64,000 bases of DNA from Mycobacterium intracellulare ATCC 13950 (lineage in GTDB: Bacteria; Actinomycetota; Actinomycetes; Mycobacteriales; Mycobacteriaceae). The stretch is taken from assembly GCF_000277125.1 (NCBI RefSeq), contig NC_016946.1, forward strand, positions 2,852,001-2,916,000. The letters run 5' to 3'. The notes beneath the pieces are model-generated. The model ran no database searches. It was not told the origin of the DNA and saw only the letters and a program-made list of their open reading frames with translations. A program made the position numbers and the translations under genes. Numbering within the stretch: the stretch's first letter is position 1; each line of letters opens with the position of its first letter. Of the stretch, positions 47,476-56,083 are shown piece by piece.

Positions 47476-48474
47476 ATGGACGACAAGGAGATGACCATGC
47501 GCGAGGCGCTCAACCTCGCGCTGGACCAGGCGCTCGCGGCCGACGAACGGGTGTTCCTGCTCGGGGAGGACATCGCCGATCCCGGCGCCTCCGGGCCGAC
47601 GGCGGGCTTGTCGACGAAGTACGGCCACGACCGCGTCCTCGACACGCCGATCTCGGAGGCCGCGATCGTGGGCGCGGCCATCGGCGCGGCGATCGACGGG
47701 CTGCTGCCCGTCGCCGAGATCATGATCATGGATTTCATCGGGATCGCCGCCGATCAGCTGATCAACAACGCCGCCAAGCTGAGGTTCATGACCGCCGGGC
47801 GCACGTCGGCGCCCATCACCGTCCGCACCCAGGTATATGCCGGATTGGCCACGGGCGCAACGCATTCGCAGAGCCTCGAGGCGTGGTTCATGCACATCCC
47901 CGGGATGAAGGTGATCGTGCCCTCCACCCCACGCGACGGCAAGGGGCTGCTGACCGCGGCGATCTTCGACCCGGATCCGTGCCTGTTCGTCGAAACGATC
48001 CGGTTGCAGAGCAAGAAGGGCCCCGTCCCCACCGAGCCCGGGTTCTCCATCCCGCTCGGGCAGGCCGACATCAAGCGGCCGGGCACCGACGTCAGCGTGA
48101 TCGCCTACGGCCGCTGCGTGCACGACGCGCTGAGCGCCGCGGACACGCTGGGCGAGCGGGGTGTCAGCGCCGAGGTGATCGACCTGCGCACCCTGGTGCC
48201 GCTCGACGTCGACACCATCGTGGGGTCCGTGCGCCGCACGCGCCGAGCCGTGATCGTCCATGACGCCGTGCAATTCGCGGGCCCCGGGGCGGAGATCGCC
48301 GCGATCCTGCACGCACAACTCTTCGGGGAACTCGCCGCGCCGGTCGAGCGGGTCGCCGCGCGATTCGTCCCCAACCCGGCCGCGGCGGCGCTCGAGGCCC
48401 AGGTGTACCCGTCGCCGGCGCGGATCGTCGAAGCGGCCCTGCGCACCTGCGAGAGGGCGAAGGTGCATGGCTGA
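47476..48474 (+). CDS. 2-oxoacid/acetoin dehydrogenase E1 component, beta subunit
   Basis: A protein of 332 residues from ATG 47476. It matches E1 beta subunits: VFLLGEDIADPGA near the start, DTPISEAAIVGAAIGAA (about 56-72), and the C-terminal transketolase-like domain with VIDLRTLVPLD (about 235-245). It forms the alpha2-beta2 heterotetramer with the product of the preceding gene. It overlaps the lipoyl-protein gene by 8 bases, which points to strict co-expression. There is no E2 or E3 gene in the window. Confidence 0.93.
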   Translation: MDDKEMTMREALNLALDQALAADERVFLLGEDIADPGASGPTAGLSTKYGHDRVLDTPISEAAIVGAAIGAAIDGLLPVAEIMIMDFIGIAADQLINNAAKLRFMTAGRTSAPITVRTQVYAGLATGATHSQSLEAWFMHIPGMKVIVPSTPRDGKGLLTAAIFDPDPCLFVETIRLQSKKGPVPTEPGFSIPLGQADIKRPGTDVSVIAYGRCVHDALSAADTLGERGVSAEVIDLRTLVPLDVDTIVGSVRRTRRAVIVHDAVQFAGPGAEIAAILHAQLFGELAAPVERVAARFVPNPAAAALEAQVYPSPARIVEAALRTCERAKVHG

Positions 48475-48703
48475 CTTCATCATTCGCATCCCCCGGGTCT
48501 CGGTGGCGGTCTCGGAGGCCGAACTGACCGGGCTGCTCGTCGGCGCCGGCGAACACGTCGAGGCGGGCACGCCGATCTACGTCATCGCCACCGAGAAGGT
48601 CGAGCAGGAGATCGAAGCGGGGGCGACGGGGACCGTGCGGTGGACGGGCCAGGTCGGGACCACCTACGACATCGGCGCCGAAATCGGCGTCATCTCGTCA
48701 TAA
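48467..48703 (+). CDS. stand-alone lipoyl-domain carrier protein
   Basis: A protein of 78 residues from ATG 48467. It is a single lipoyl/biotinyl domain: two symmetrical strands around GLLVGAGEHVEAGTPIYVI and the modification loop ATEKVEQEIEA with the likely lipoylated Lys44, then TGQVGTTYDIGAEIGVI. In normal E2 subunits this domain is followed by a peripheral-subunit-binding domain and a catalytic acyltransferase; both are absent. It may therefore deliver the acyl group to an E2 core encoded elsewhere, or support a different reaction. It lies between E1 beta (8-base overlap) and a crotonase gene. Confidence 0.88.
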   Translation: MADFIIRIPRVSVAVSEAELTGLLVGAGEHVEAGTPIYVIATEKVEQEIEAGATGTVRWTGQVGTTYDIGAEIGVISS

Positions 48704-48719
48704 CGAAGAAAGGTATCCC

Positions 48720-49592
48720 ATGGATCTCAACGAGACCCGCGAGAGAATCATCTACGAAAAGGACGGCCCCATCGCCCGCGTCACCCTGAACTGGCCGGAG
48801 AAGGCCAACGCGCAGGACCAGAAGCTGGCCGAGGAGGTCGACGCGGCGCTGGCCGACGCCGACCGCGACTACGACATCAAGGTGCTCATCCTCAAGGCCA
48901 ATGGCAAGGGCTTCTGCTCGGGCCACGCGATCGGCAACAACGCCGTCGACTACCCGTTGTTCGTTGAGAACGCCATGGTCACCGGCCATCCGTGGAAAGC
49001 CCAGAGCGACTTGTTCGTCAAGCCGACATTGAACCTGTGGGAATTCTCCAAACCCACCATCGCCCAGGTGCACGGCTACTGCGTGGGCGGCGGCACGCAC
49101 ATGGGCCTGACCACCGACATCGTCATCGCCTCCGAGGACGCCTACTTCTCCTACCCGCCGCTGCAGGGGTTCGGCATGCCGTCGGGCGAATGTTCCATCG
49201 AGCCATGGGTTTTCATGAACTGGCGGCGCGCCGCCTACTACCTGTTCACCGCCGAGGTGATCGACGCCAGGAAGGCGCTGGAAGTCGGCCTCGTCAACGA
49301 AGTGGTCAAGCGTGAGGACCTCGACGACCGGGTCGACGCGATCGCCCGCCACATCGCCCAGGCGCCGCTGACGACGCTGATGCTCACCAAGGCCAACCTC
49401 AAACGGGCCTGGGAGCTGATGGGCATGCGAGTCCACTGGCAGAGCTCCAACGACCTCGTCGCGCTCGCCTCGATCAGCAAGGACGTGCAGCAGCTGATTC
49501 AGACCGTCTTCAAGGACAAGGTGTTGCCCTTCGAGCACGCCCGCCGCCAGGCCGCCGCGGCCGCCCAGACCGACGGCGCCGCAACCACTTAA
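48720..49592 (+). CDS. enoyl-CoA hydratase/isomerase (crotonase) family protein
   Basis: A protein of 290 residues from ATG 48720, with AAGAAAGG upstream. The crotonase oxyanion-hole segments are present (NGKGFCSGHAIG and GYCVGGGTHMGL, about 62-73 and 119-130). Where classical enoyl-CoA hydratases have a catalytic Glu in QPE, this protein has YPP, so a simple hydration is doubtful; crotonase-fold C-C hydrolases or isomerases are alternatives. It is a paralogue of the protein encoded at 54256-55104. It lies inside the catabolic operon, 16 bases after the lipoyl-protein gene. Confidence 0.9.
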   Translation: MDLNETRERIIYEKDGPIARVTLNWPEKANAQDQKLAEEVDAALADADRDYDIKVLILKANGKGFCSGHAIGNNAVDYPLFVENAMVTGHPWKAQSDLFVKPTLNLWEFSKPTIAQVHGYCVGGGTHMGLTTDIVIASEDAYFSYPPLQGFGMPSGECSIEPWVFMNWRRAAYYLFTAEVIDARKALEVGLVNEVVKREDLDDRVDAIARHIAQAPLTTLMLTKANLKRAWELMGMRVHWQSSNDLVALASISKDVQQLIQTVFKDKVLPFEHARRQAAAAAQTDGAATT

Positions 49593-49601
49593 GGGTCGCC
49601 G

Positions 49602-51137
49602 GTGAACATCGCCGACCACGCCCGCAGTGCCGCGCAGTCGCCGGCACTCATCGTCGCGGACGGTGACGCGATCTCGTACGCCCAGCTGCATGCCCGCAGC
49701 CGGCGGGTCGCCGCGCTGCTGCACGACGCCGGCCTGCGTCGCGGCGACGGCATCGCGCTGGTTCTGCCGAACAGAGCCGAATTCCTCGAAATCACCTGGG
49801 GCGCTCAGCTTTCCAGCCTCTACTACACCCCCGTCAACACCCATTTCATCCCCGACGAGGTCGCCTACGTCATCGACGACTCCGACGCGAAAGCGGTCTT
49901 TGTCGACGCCTCGATGCCCGAACTGGCCGCACACCTCCGTTCCGCCAACGCCGCGCCGATCACCCACATCGCCGTCGGGGGGTCGATGGCCGGCTGGCAG
50001 TCGTATGAGGACGCGCTGGCCTCGGCCGGCGAAGCGCCGCCGGTGTCGGACGGGTCGGAGATGCTGTATTCGTCGGGCACCACGGGGCGCCCCAAGGCGG
50101 TGCGGCGGCCGCTGCCCGAGGACGGCAACGGGTCCTGGGCGCAGGCGGTGCTGGAGCTGGCGCTGATCCACAAATACGGGATGAGCCCCTCGAGTGTGTA
50201 CCTGTCCCCCGCGCCGCTGTATCACGCGGCCGGAGTGAACTACACCATGGCGGCCAACCGCGTCGGCGCCGCATCGATCCTGCTGCGCAGGTTCGACGCC
50301 GAGACCGTGCTGCGGCTGATCGAGGAGCACCGGGTGACCCACGCCCAGTTCGTGCCGACGATGTTCGTGCGCATGCTCAAGCTGCCCGCGAAAGTCCGGG
50401 ACAGGTACGACGTTTCGAGCCTGCGGTGCGTCATCCACGCCGCCGCGCCCTGTCCCGTCGACGTCAAACGCCGCATGATGGAGTGGTTCGGACCGATCAT
50501 CCACGAATACTACGGAGGCACCGAAGGATTCGCCGGAACGACGATCGGGCCACGGGAATGGCTCGCCCACCCCGGCTCGGTGGGCATCCCGATGGCCCCG
50601 GTGCACGTGCTCGACGAGGACGGGCGGGAGCTCCCCGTCGGCGAATCGGGCGAGCTGTATTTCGAAGGTGGACCGGACTTCGCGTACTTCAAGGACCCCG
50701 CCAAGACCGCGTCGGTGTGCAACGACCGCGGCTGGCGCTCGCTCGGCGACATGGGATACGTCGACCGAGACGGCTACCTGTACCTCACCGACCGGTCGAC
50801 GTTCACGATCGTCTCCGGCGGGGTCAACATCTACCCGCAAGAGGCGGAGAACCTGCTCGTCATGCATCCGAAGCTGGTCGACGCGGCCGTGTTCGGGGTC
50901 CCCAACGGGGAATTCGGCGAAGAGGTCAAGGCCGTCGTGCAGCCCGCCGACGGCGTGGTCGCGGGGCCGGAGCTCGAAGCCGAACTCATCGACTACTGCC
51001 GGGCCCACCTGGCCGGCTACAAGTGCCCGCGCAGCGTGGAATTCGACGCGGAGCTGCCGCGGGACCCGAACGGAAAGCTCTACAAGAGGCGCATCCGCGA
51101 ACGGTTCTGGCAGGGACGGGTATCGCGGATCGTGTGA
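49602..51137 (+). CDS. acyl-CoA synthetase (AMP-forming)
   Basis: A protein of 511 residues from GTG 49602. The ANL-superfamily motifs are clear: YSSGTTGRPKAVRRP (phosphate loop, about 148-162), YYGGTEGFAG (about 303-312), the hinge region around GDMGYVDRDGYLYLTDR (about 382-398) and the terminal lysine in DPNGKLYKRR. It activates a carboxylic acid with ATP and CoA. It is the probable entry enzyme of the pathway encoded by the operon, acting on an unknown aromatic, alicyclic or branched acid. It starts 9 bases after the crotonase stop. Confidence 0.94.
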   Translation: MNIADHARSAAQSPALIVADGDAISYAQLHARSRRVAALLHDAGLRRGDGIALVLPNRAEFLEITWGAQLSSLYYTPVNTHFIPDEVAYVIDDSDAKAVFVDASMPELAAHLRSANAAPITHIAVGGSMAGWQSYEDALASAGEAPPVSDGSEMLYSSGTTGRPKAVRRPLPEDGNGSWAQAVLELALIHKYGMSPSSVYLSPAPLYHAAGVNYTMAANRVGAASILLRRFDAETVLRLIEEHRVTHAQFVPTMFVRMLKLPAKVRDRYDVSSLRCVIHAAAPCPVDVKRRMMEWFGPIIHEYYGGTEGFAGTTIGPREWLAHPGSVGIPMAPVHVLDEDGRELPVGESGELYFEGGPDFAYFKDPAKTASVCNDRGWRSLGDMGYVDRDGYLYLTDRSTFTIVSGGVNIYPQEAENLLVMHPKLVDAAVFGVPNGEFGEEVKAVVQPADGVVAGPELEAELIDYCRAHLAGYKCPRSVEFDAELPRDPNGKLYKRRIRERFWQGRVSRIV

Positions 51138-51149
51138 ACGAGGATGGCT

Positions 51150-52502
51150 ATGAACGCTAGGAACGTACCGTGGGCGGTTCGGACCGCCGATCGGATCCCC
51201 AAACAGCGCTACTACGACCCCGAGTTCTACGCGCTGGAAGCCGAGATGTTGTGGCCCCGCATGTGGCAAATGGCGTGCCGGCTCGAGGAGATCCCCAAGC
51301 CCGGCGACTTCGTCGAATACGAAATCCTCGACCAGTCCGTCATCGTGGCGCGGGTGGACAACCACACCGTGCGCGCGTATCACAACGCCTGCCGGCATCG
51401 CGGCGTGAAGCTGGTGGAGGGCAACGGGAATCGGCGCACCTTCGTGTGCCCGTTCCACGGCTGGTGCTGGGGCCTCGACGGCCACAACACGTTCGTGCTG
51501 CGTCCCGAAGCGTTCGCCGAGGAAAACCTGAGCGCCGACGACCTTCGGCTCGTTGCGGTGCGATGCGAGCTCTGGGGCGGTTGCGCGTGGATCAACCTCG
51601 ACGACGACGCGCCGGCGCTGCGGGACTGGATGGAGCCGTTCGCGTCGGTCTACGACGCCTGGCAGGTCGACTCGCTGCGCGTCGAGTGGTGGCAATCGTG
51701 CCGGCTGCCCGTGAACTGGAAGCTGGCCGCGGCGGCGTTCATGGAGGGCTATCACGTCCCGCAAACCCACCCTCAGTTGCTGCCGTCCGCGCAGCCGGGT
51801 GAAGTCGCCGCGACGGTGCACCCGGTCGTCGCGAGCAGCCTGTATTTCATGCGCACCCTCGGCGACGGCATGGGCGGGATGACGCACGAAAACGACATCC
51901 GGATCGCCGAGGGCCTGCAGAACATCGAGCTGCCGCCCGACCCGGCGGCGGCAATGGCCGCGTGGCGCAGCGCCCTCAACGACGCCGTCGTCGCCTGGCA
52001 TCGGGCGCGCGGCAGCGGCATGCCCGACCTCAACGAGCTGGTCCGCCGCGGCATCACCGACGCGATCGGGTTCGCCTTCCCGCACTACTTCATCCTGCCG
52101 ACCTACAGCAGCGCGTCGTCGTACCGGATCCGGCCGCTGGGACCCGAGGACACCTTGTTCGAGATCTGGTCCCTCACCCGGTTTCCCAACGACGCATCGG
52201 CGGGTAAACCGACGCCCCCGGTACCGATGGCGCCCGACGACCGGCGCTGGCCGCCGATCCCCGCCCAGGACTTCTCCAACCTGCCGAGGCAACAAAAGGG
52301 GTTGCATTCCAAGGGCTTTGACTTCATGCGGCTGTCCAACCAGATCGAAGGATTGATCTCCAACTTCGAGCGTGTCATCGACGGCTTCCTGGCCGGGCTG
52401 CCGTACGACGCGCTGGTGCCCGCGATCCAGAAGACCAACACCACCATCGACGTGCCGATCGCCGATCTCGGCTTCACGACGAGCCCCGTGGAGGCGCGAT
52501 GA
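51150..52502 (+). CDS. Rieske non-heme iron oxygenase, alpha subunit
   Basis: A protein of 450 residues from ATG 51150, preferred over ATG 51144 because GAGG is 6 bases away. The Rieske [2Fe-2S] ligands are Cys81, His83, Cys100 and His103 (ACRHRG and VCPFHGW). The catalytic domain has the mononuclear iron pair in EGYHVPQTH (about 200-208). This is the layout of ring-hydroxylating dioxygenase or demethylase alpha subunits. No beta subunit, ferredoxin or reductase gene is adjacent, so electrons must come from a shared donor. Its last 4 bases overlap the flavoprotein gene (ATGA). Confidence 0.93.
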   Translation: MNARNVPWAVRTADRIPKQRYYDPEFYALEAEMLWPRMWQMACRLEEIPKPGDFVEYEILDQSVIVARVDNHTVRAYHNACRHRGVKLVEGNGNRRTFVCPFHGWCWGLDGHNTFVLRPEAFAEENLSADDLRLVAVRCELWGGCAWINLDDDAPALRDWMEPFASVYDAWQVDSLRVEWWQSCRLPVNWKLAAAAFMEGYHVPQTHPQLLPSAQPGEVAATVHPVVASSLYFMRTLGDGMGGMTHENDIRIAEGLQNIELPPDPAAAMAAWRSALNDAVVAWHRARGSGMPDLNELVRRGITDAIGFAFPHYFILPTYSSASSYRIRPLGPEDTLFEIWSLTRFPNDASAGKPTPPVPMAPDDRRWPPIPAQDFSNLPRQQKGLHSKGFDFMRLSNQIEGLISNFERVIDGFLAGLPYDALVPAIQKTNTTIDVPIADLGFTTSPVEAR

Positions 52503-54175
52503 GCCCGCAGTGGGACCGCTCCGTGGACCTGCTCATCGCGGGCAGCGGCGGGGGCGGCATGGTCGCCGGCCTGGCCGCCCTGGACTGCGGGCTCGAACCC
52601 CTCATCATCGAAAAGCAGTCACTGGTCGGCGGTTCGACGGGGCTGTCCGGCGGCATCGTCTGGCTGCCCAACAACCCGTTGATGCGGGCCGGCGGCATCG
52701 CCGACTCGCACGAGGACGGGCTGGCCTACTTGGCCGACGTGGTCGGCGACATCGGCGCGGCGTCCTCGCCCGAGCGGCGCGAAACGTTCCTGCGGGCCGG
52801 CCACGAGATGATCAACTTCCTCACCCGCAAGGGCGTGCGACTGATCCGATGTGCGGGCTGGAGCGACTACTACCCGAACCACAAGGGCGGCAACGCGTCC
52901 GGCCGCGCGGTCGAGGGCATCCCTTTCGACGCCGCACAGTTGGGTGATTGGCGCGACAAGGTGCAGCCGCCGCTGGCCAAGAATTACGGATACGTGGTGC
53001 TGACCAACGAATTGCGGTCGGTTCAATACTTCAACCGCTCACCGCGCGCCTTCGCCGTGGCGGCCCGGGTGTTCCTGCGCACCGCGGCCGCGCGTGCCCG
53101 CCGGCGCCAGATCCTCACCAACGGCGCATCGCTGATCGGTCAAATGCTCAAGGCGCTGACGGATCTCAGCGACGGGCACCCCCCGTTGTGGACCAACGCC
53201 GCGATGGCCGACCTCGTCGTCGAGGACGGCCGTGTGGTGGGCGCGCGCATCGTGCGCGACGGCACGCCGTTGCACGTCGAGGCGCGCAAGGGAGTCCTGC
53301 TGGCCGCGGGCGGATTCGGCCACAACAAGGAGATGCGCCGCCGCTACAGCGGCGACCAGCCCAACGAAGGGCAGTGGTCGATCGCCAACGCCGGGGACAC
53401 CGGTGAGGCGCTCGAGGCGGCGATGCGTTTGGGCGCCAAGACCGATCTGCTCGACGAGGCCTGGTGGCTGCCTTCGGTTTTCATCGCCAACGGCGGCGCG
53501 GTCGCCGCCTCGCTGGGCTCGGGCCGCCAGCGACCCGGCGCCATCTACGTCGACCCGAGCGGCCGCAGGTTCTGCAACGAGTCGAACTCCTACGTCGAGG
53601 TCGGCAAAGCGATGTACGCCAACAAGGCCGTGCCCTGCTGGATGATCTTCGACGAGGGATACGTCCGCAGATACGTCACCAGCGCCAACCCGCTCAAGCG
53701 CAACCAGCCGTTGCCGCCGGAACTGATCGAGTCCGGCGCCGTGAAGCGCGCGCCGACCATCGCGGAGCTGGCCGGCGAAATCGGCCTTCCCGCCGACGAA
53801 TTGGCCCGCACGATCCAGCGGTTCAACCGGTACGCGACCAAGGGGCTGGACCCGGACTTCGGCCGCGGCCAATCGGCCTACAACGACTGCCTCGGCGATC
53901 CGGGGTATCGGCCGAACGCCGCGATCGGGCCGCTCGACACCGCGCCGTACTACGCGACCCGCGTACTCCCGTCCGACGTCGGGACCTGCGGGGGCGTGAT
54001 CACCAACGAACACGCACAAGTCCTCGACCAACGGGATCGGGTGATCGAGGGCTTGTATGCCACCGGCAACACCACGGCCACGGTGATGGGGCGGACCTAT
54101 CCGGGTGCCGGGGCGAGCATCGCCAGCTCGATGGTGTTCGGGTACGTCGCCGCCCGCCACGCCGCCGGCAAGTAA
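52499..54175 (+). CDS. FAD-dependent dehydrogenase, 3-ketosteroid dehydrogenase-like
   Basis: A protein of 558 residues from ATG 52499. It has the N-terminal FAD-binding loop (GSGGGG, 15-20, with IIEKQSLVGGST after it), the FAD-binding-2 domain with LLAAGGFGHNKEMR (about 264-277), and a C-terminal GLYATGNTTATVMGRTYPGAG segment of the KstD/fumarate-reductase group. These enzymes desaturate keto-rings or enoates using FAD. It is the last gene of the plus-strand operon and its start overlaps the Rieske gene by 4 bases. The pairing suggests a cyclic substrate, but a steroid cannot be concluded. Confidence 0.93.
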   Translation: MSPQWDRSVDLLIAGSGGGGMVAGLAALDCGLEPLIIEKQSLVGGSTGLSGGIVWLPNNPLMRAGGIADSHEDGLAYLADVVGDIGAASSPERRETFLRAGHEMINFLTRKGVRLIRCAGWSDYYPNHKGGNASGRAVEGIPFDAAQLGDWRDKVQPPLAKNYGYVVLTNELRSVQYFNRSPRAFAVAARVFLRTAAARARRRQILTNGASLIGQMLKALTDLSDGHPPLWTNAAMADLVVEDGRVVGARIVRDGTPLHVEARKGVLLAAGGFGHNKEMRRRYSGDQPNEGQWSIANAGDTGEALEAAMRLGAKTDLLDEAWWLPSVFIANGGAVAASLGSGRQRPGAIYVDPSGRRFCNESNSYVEVGKAMYANKAVPCWMIFDEGYVRRYVTSANPLKRNQPLPPELIESGAVKRAPTIAELAGEIGLPADELARTIQRFNRYATKGLDPDFGRGQSAYNDCLGDPGYRPNAAIGPLDTAPYYATRVLPSDVGTCGGVITNEHAQVLDQRDRVIEGLYATGNTTATVMGRTYPGAGASIASSMVFGYVAARHAAGK

Positions 54176-54205
54176 CGGCGAAAGGACCCGTCAGGCGGGC
54201 ATTCC

Positions 54206-54262
54206 CGCCGAACGTGACACTGTCGCCACGCTCGACGCCGAACGTGACACTGCCGTCACGTT
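54206..54262. repeat. direct repeat with hairpin between convergent genes
   Basis: The 17-mer CGCCGAACGTGACACTG occurs at 54206-54222 and again at 54236-54252 (30-base period). The second copy starts a perfect 8-bp inverted repeat (AACGTGAC at 54241-54248, GTCACGTT at 54255-54262, 6-base loop) that overlaps the stop codon of the leftward crotonase gene. It sits between two converging operons and may be a bidirectional terminator or a dispersed intergenic repeat. Confidence 0.7.
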
Positions 54263-55104
54263 GGCGGGGACTCGTTTTCGCCGCGGTCGACGAATTCCCG
54301 CGGCTTCATGCCCGACCGCATGAGCTCGGCCCGCCGCGCCTGCACATCGGAGGCGGCGCCGACCATGTTCGTCAGGATGTGGCTGACCTGCAGGTGCACC
54401 CGCATGCCCATCAATTCCCAGGCGCGCTTGACGTTGTTCTTGACCGCCATCAGTGTGGTCAGCGGGATTTGGGCGATCCTGCGCGCCATCTCCTCGACGG
54501 TGTCCTCGAGCTGATCGCGTGGCACCACCCGATTGAGCAGACCCCAGTCCAGGGCCTGCTGCGCGGATAGGGTCGGCGCCAGCAGCAGCCAGTCCATGGT
54601 GCGGTGCCAGTTCATCAGCAGCCACGGCTCGATCATGGTGTGCCCGCCGGGCTCGCCGAGGCTTTGGGCAAGGGGCATCTGGAAATACGCGTCCTCGGAC
54701 GCCACGCAGAAGTCGGTGAGCAACCCGAGATAGATGCCCCCGCCCATGCAATAGCCATGGATCTGCGAGATGGTCGGCTTGGGAAATTCCCATAGGTACA
54801 ACGTCGGCCACAGGAACAGGTCGGCGGTGCCCTTGTAGAGATCCTCGAACGTCTCGCCGAAATCCGGATACGGGTTTTCGTCGGGGCCCCAACGGGCCAC
54901 GTGCCCACCGCAGAATCCCTTGCCGTTGGCTTTGAGGATGACGACCTTGATGTCCTTGTCGCGGTCGGCCTCGTGCAGGCAGTCGTCCACCTCGGTGACC
55001 AGGATCGCGTCTTTGGTGTTGGCCTTGTCCGCCCGGTTCAGGATGATCCGCGCAATCGGCGGTTCGCGTTCATAGATGACCGCTTCGAGCTCGCGACGCT
55101 CCAT
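54256..55104 (-). CDS. enoyl-CoA hydratase/isomerase (crotonase) family protein, second copy
   Basis: A protein of 282 residues from ATG 55104. Oxyanion-hole segments NGKGFCGGHVARWG and GYCMGGGIYLGLLTD are present. As in the protein encoded at 48720-49592, the QPE glutamate of true hydratases is missing (MPLAQS here). The two share WEF-KPTI, IEPW, MNWHR/MNWRR and KRAWELMGMRVH, so they are paralogues. It converges on the catabolic operon and is divergent from the thiocyanate-hydrolase-like genes (109 bases to the next start). A role in the same pathway is likely but not shown. Confidence 0.9.
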   Translation of the reverse strand: MERRELEAVIYEREPPIARIILNRADKANTKDAILVTEVDDCLHEADRDKDIKVVILKANGKGFCGGHVARWGPDENPYPDFGETFEDLYKGTADLFLWPTLYLWEFPKPTISQIHGYCMGGGIYLGLLTDFCVASEDAYFQMPLAQSLGEPGGHTMIEPWLLMNWHRTMDWLLLAPTLSAQQALDWGLLNRVVPRDQLEDTVEEMARRIAQIPLTTLMAVKNNVKRAWELMGMRVHLQVSHILTNMVGAASDVQARRAELMRSGMKPREFVDRGENESPPT

Positions 55105-55213
55105 GGTCGGACCATACCCTCCCGCGCCCCGCGCGCCGCCGATTTGACGGTTGCGCGATCGTGACGCGAGGAGTGAGCTGTACTGGGGCGCAGTGACGAC
55201 GGATGGGGCTGGT

Positions 55214-56050
55214 ATGGCGACTCCTCTCGACCGGGTGCAACAGCTGGATCTGGTGGCCCGGCTCAAATCCGCCTATCCCGAACTTCCGGACGCTCCCACA
55301 CCGGATCTCATCGACCACAAGCGATTCACCGCCTATGTCAAGACCCCGCACGACGTCGGCGGCGAGCCGGACGCCCCGATCGAGTACGAGAACAAGCAGT
55401 ACGAGATCTGGGAGCACAACACGTATGTCCTGTGCGAGGTGCTCGGCTGGCGTGGGATCTGGCTGTCCGAGGAACGGCGCCGGATGGGCAACGTCGATCT
55501 CGGCCGCACCATCTATCTCGGCCTGCCCTATTACGGGCGCTGGCTGCTGGCGGTGGCACGCGTACTCGCCGAAAAGCACCACATCGGGTTGAGCGAATTG
55601 GCCGAACGCATGGCCGAAGTCAAGGCACGCTACGCCGACGGCCTGCGCGGAAAGCCCTTGGCGGCGACGCCGAAGTTCGAGGGCGATCCCGCACCCGTCC
55701 ACCGCAACCGCCACCATGTCCATGCCGTGGGCAAGGGCGACCCGCAGGTGTATGCCGGGCAGGCCGGCGCACCGAAGTTCAGCGTCGGCGACAGGGTCGT
55801 GGTGCGCGATCTCCCCGTGCTGCTCTACACCCGCACCCAGGAGTATGTGCGCGGCGCGACGGGCGAGATCGCGGTCGTGTCCTACGAAAGCCCCGCCGCC
55901 GAGGACGAGACGTGGGACGGCCCGGACCAACGGCCCGAGTGGTTCTACATCGTCCGGTTCAACCTCTCCCAGTTGTGGCACGGCTACACCGGGCCCGGCA
56001 ACGACACCCTGCAGACCGAGATCCCGGAACGGTGGCTCGAATCGGCCTAG
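55214..56050 (+). CDS. thiocyanate-hydrolase/nitrile-hydratase beta-alpha type subunit
   Basis: A protein of 278 residues from ATG 55214; GTG 55193 is an alternative start. The N-terminal part (about 1-140; TPHDVGGEPDAPIEY, then GLPYYGRWLLAVARVL) corresponds to thiocyanate hydrolase beta, and the C-terminal part (about 155-278; FSVGDRVVVRDLPV, TRTQEYVRGATGEI, ending FNLSQLWHGYTGP) to thiocyanate hydrolase alpha. The length equals beta plus alpha joined, the form also seen as the single beta subunit of nitrile hydratase. It should assemble with the metal-bearing subunit encoded next. Similarity to thiocyanate hydrolase is judged from memory of that family. Confidence 0.85.
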   Translation: MATPLDRVQQLDLVARLKSAYPELPDAPTPDLIDHKRFTAYVKTPHDVGGEPDAPIEYENKQYEIWEHNTYVLCEVLGWRGIWLSEERRRMGNVDLGRTIYLGLPYYGRWLLAVARVLAEKHHIGLSELAERMAEVKARYADGLRGKPLAATPKFEGDPAPVHRNRHHVHAVGKGDPQVYAGQAGAPKFSVGDRVVVRDLPVLLYTRTQEYVRGATGEIAVVSYESPAAEDETWDGPDQRPEWFYIVRFNLSQLWHGYTGPGNDTLQTEIPERWLESA

Positions 56051-56083
56051 CCACGGCTGCGGCTTCGGAAGAAAGGACCACGA

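Noticed and set aside
48690-52307. Open frame of 1205 codons opposite the crotonase, acyl-CoA synthetase and Rieske genes
   Set aside because: It spans several well-supported genes on the other strand and has no motif of its own.
55214-56050. Ordinary nitrile-hydratase beta subunit
   Set aside because: Not excluded, but the partner subunit's RPILG/SPEWYR segment and the length equal to SCNase beta plus alpha favour the thiocyanate-hydrolase group.
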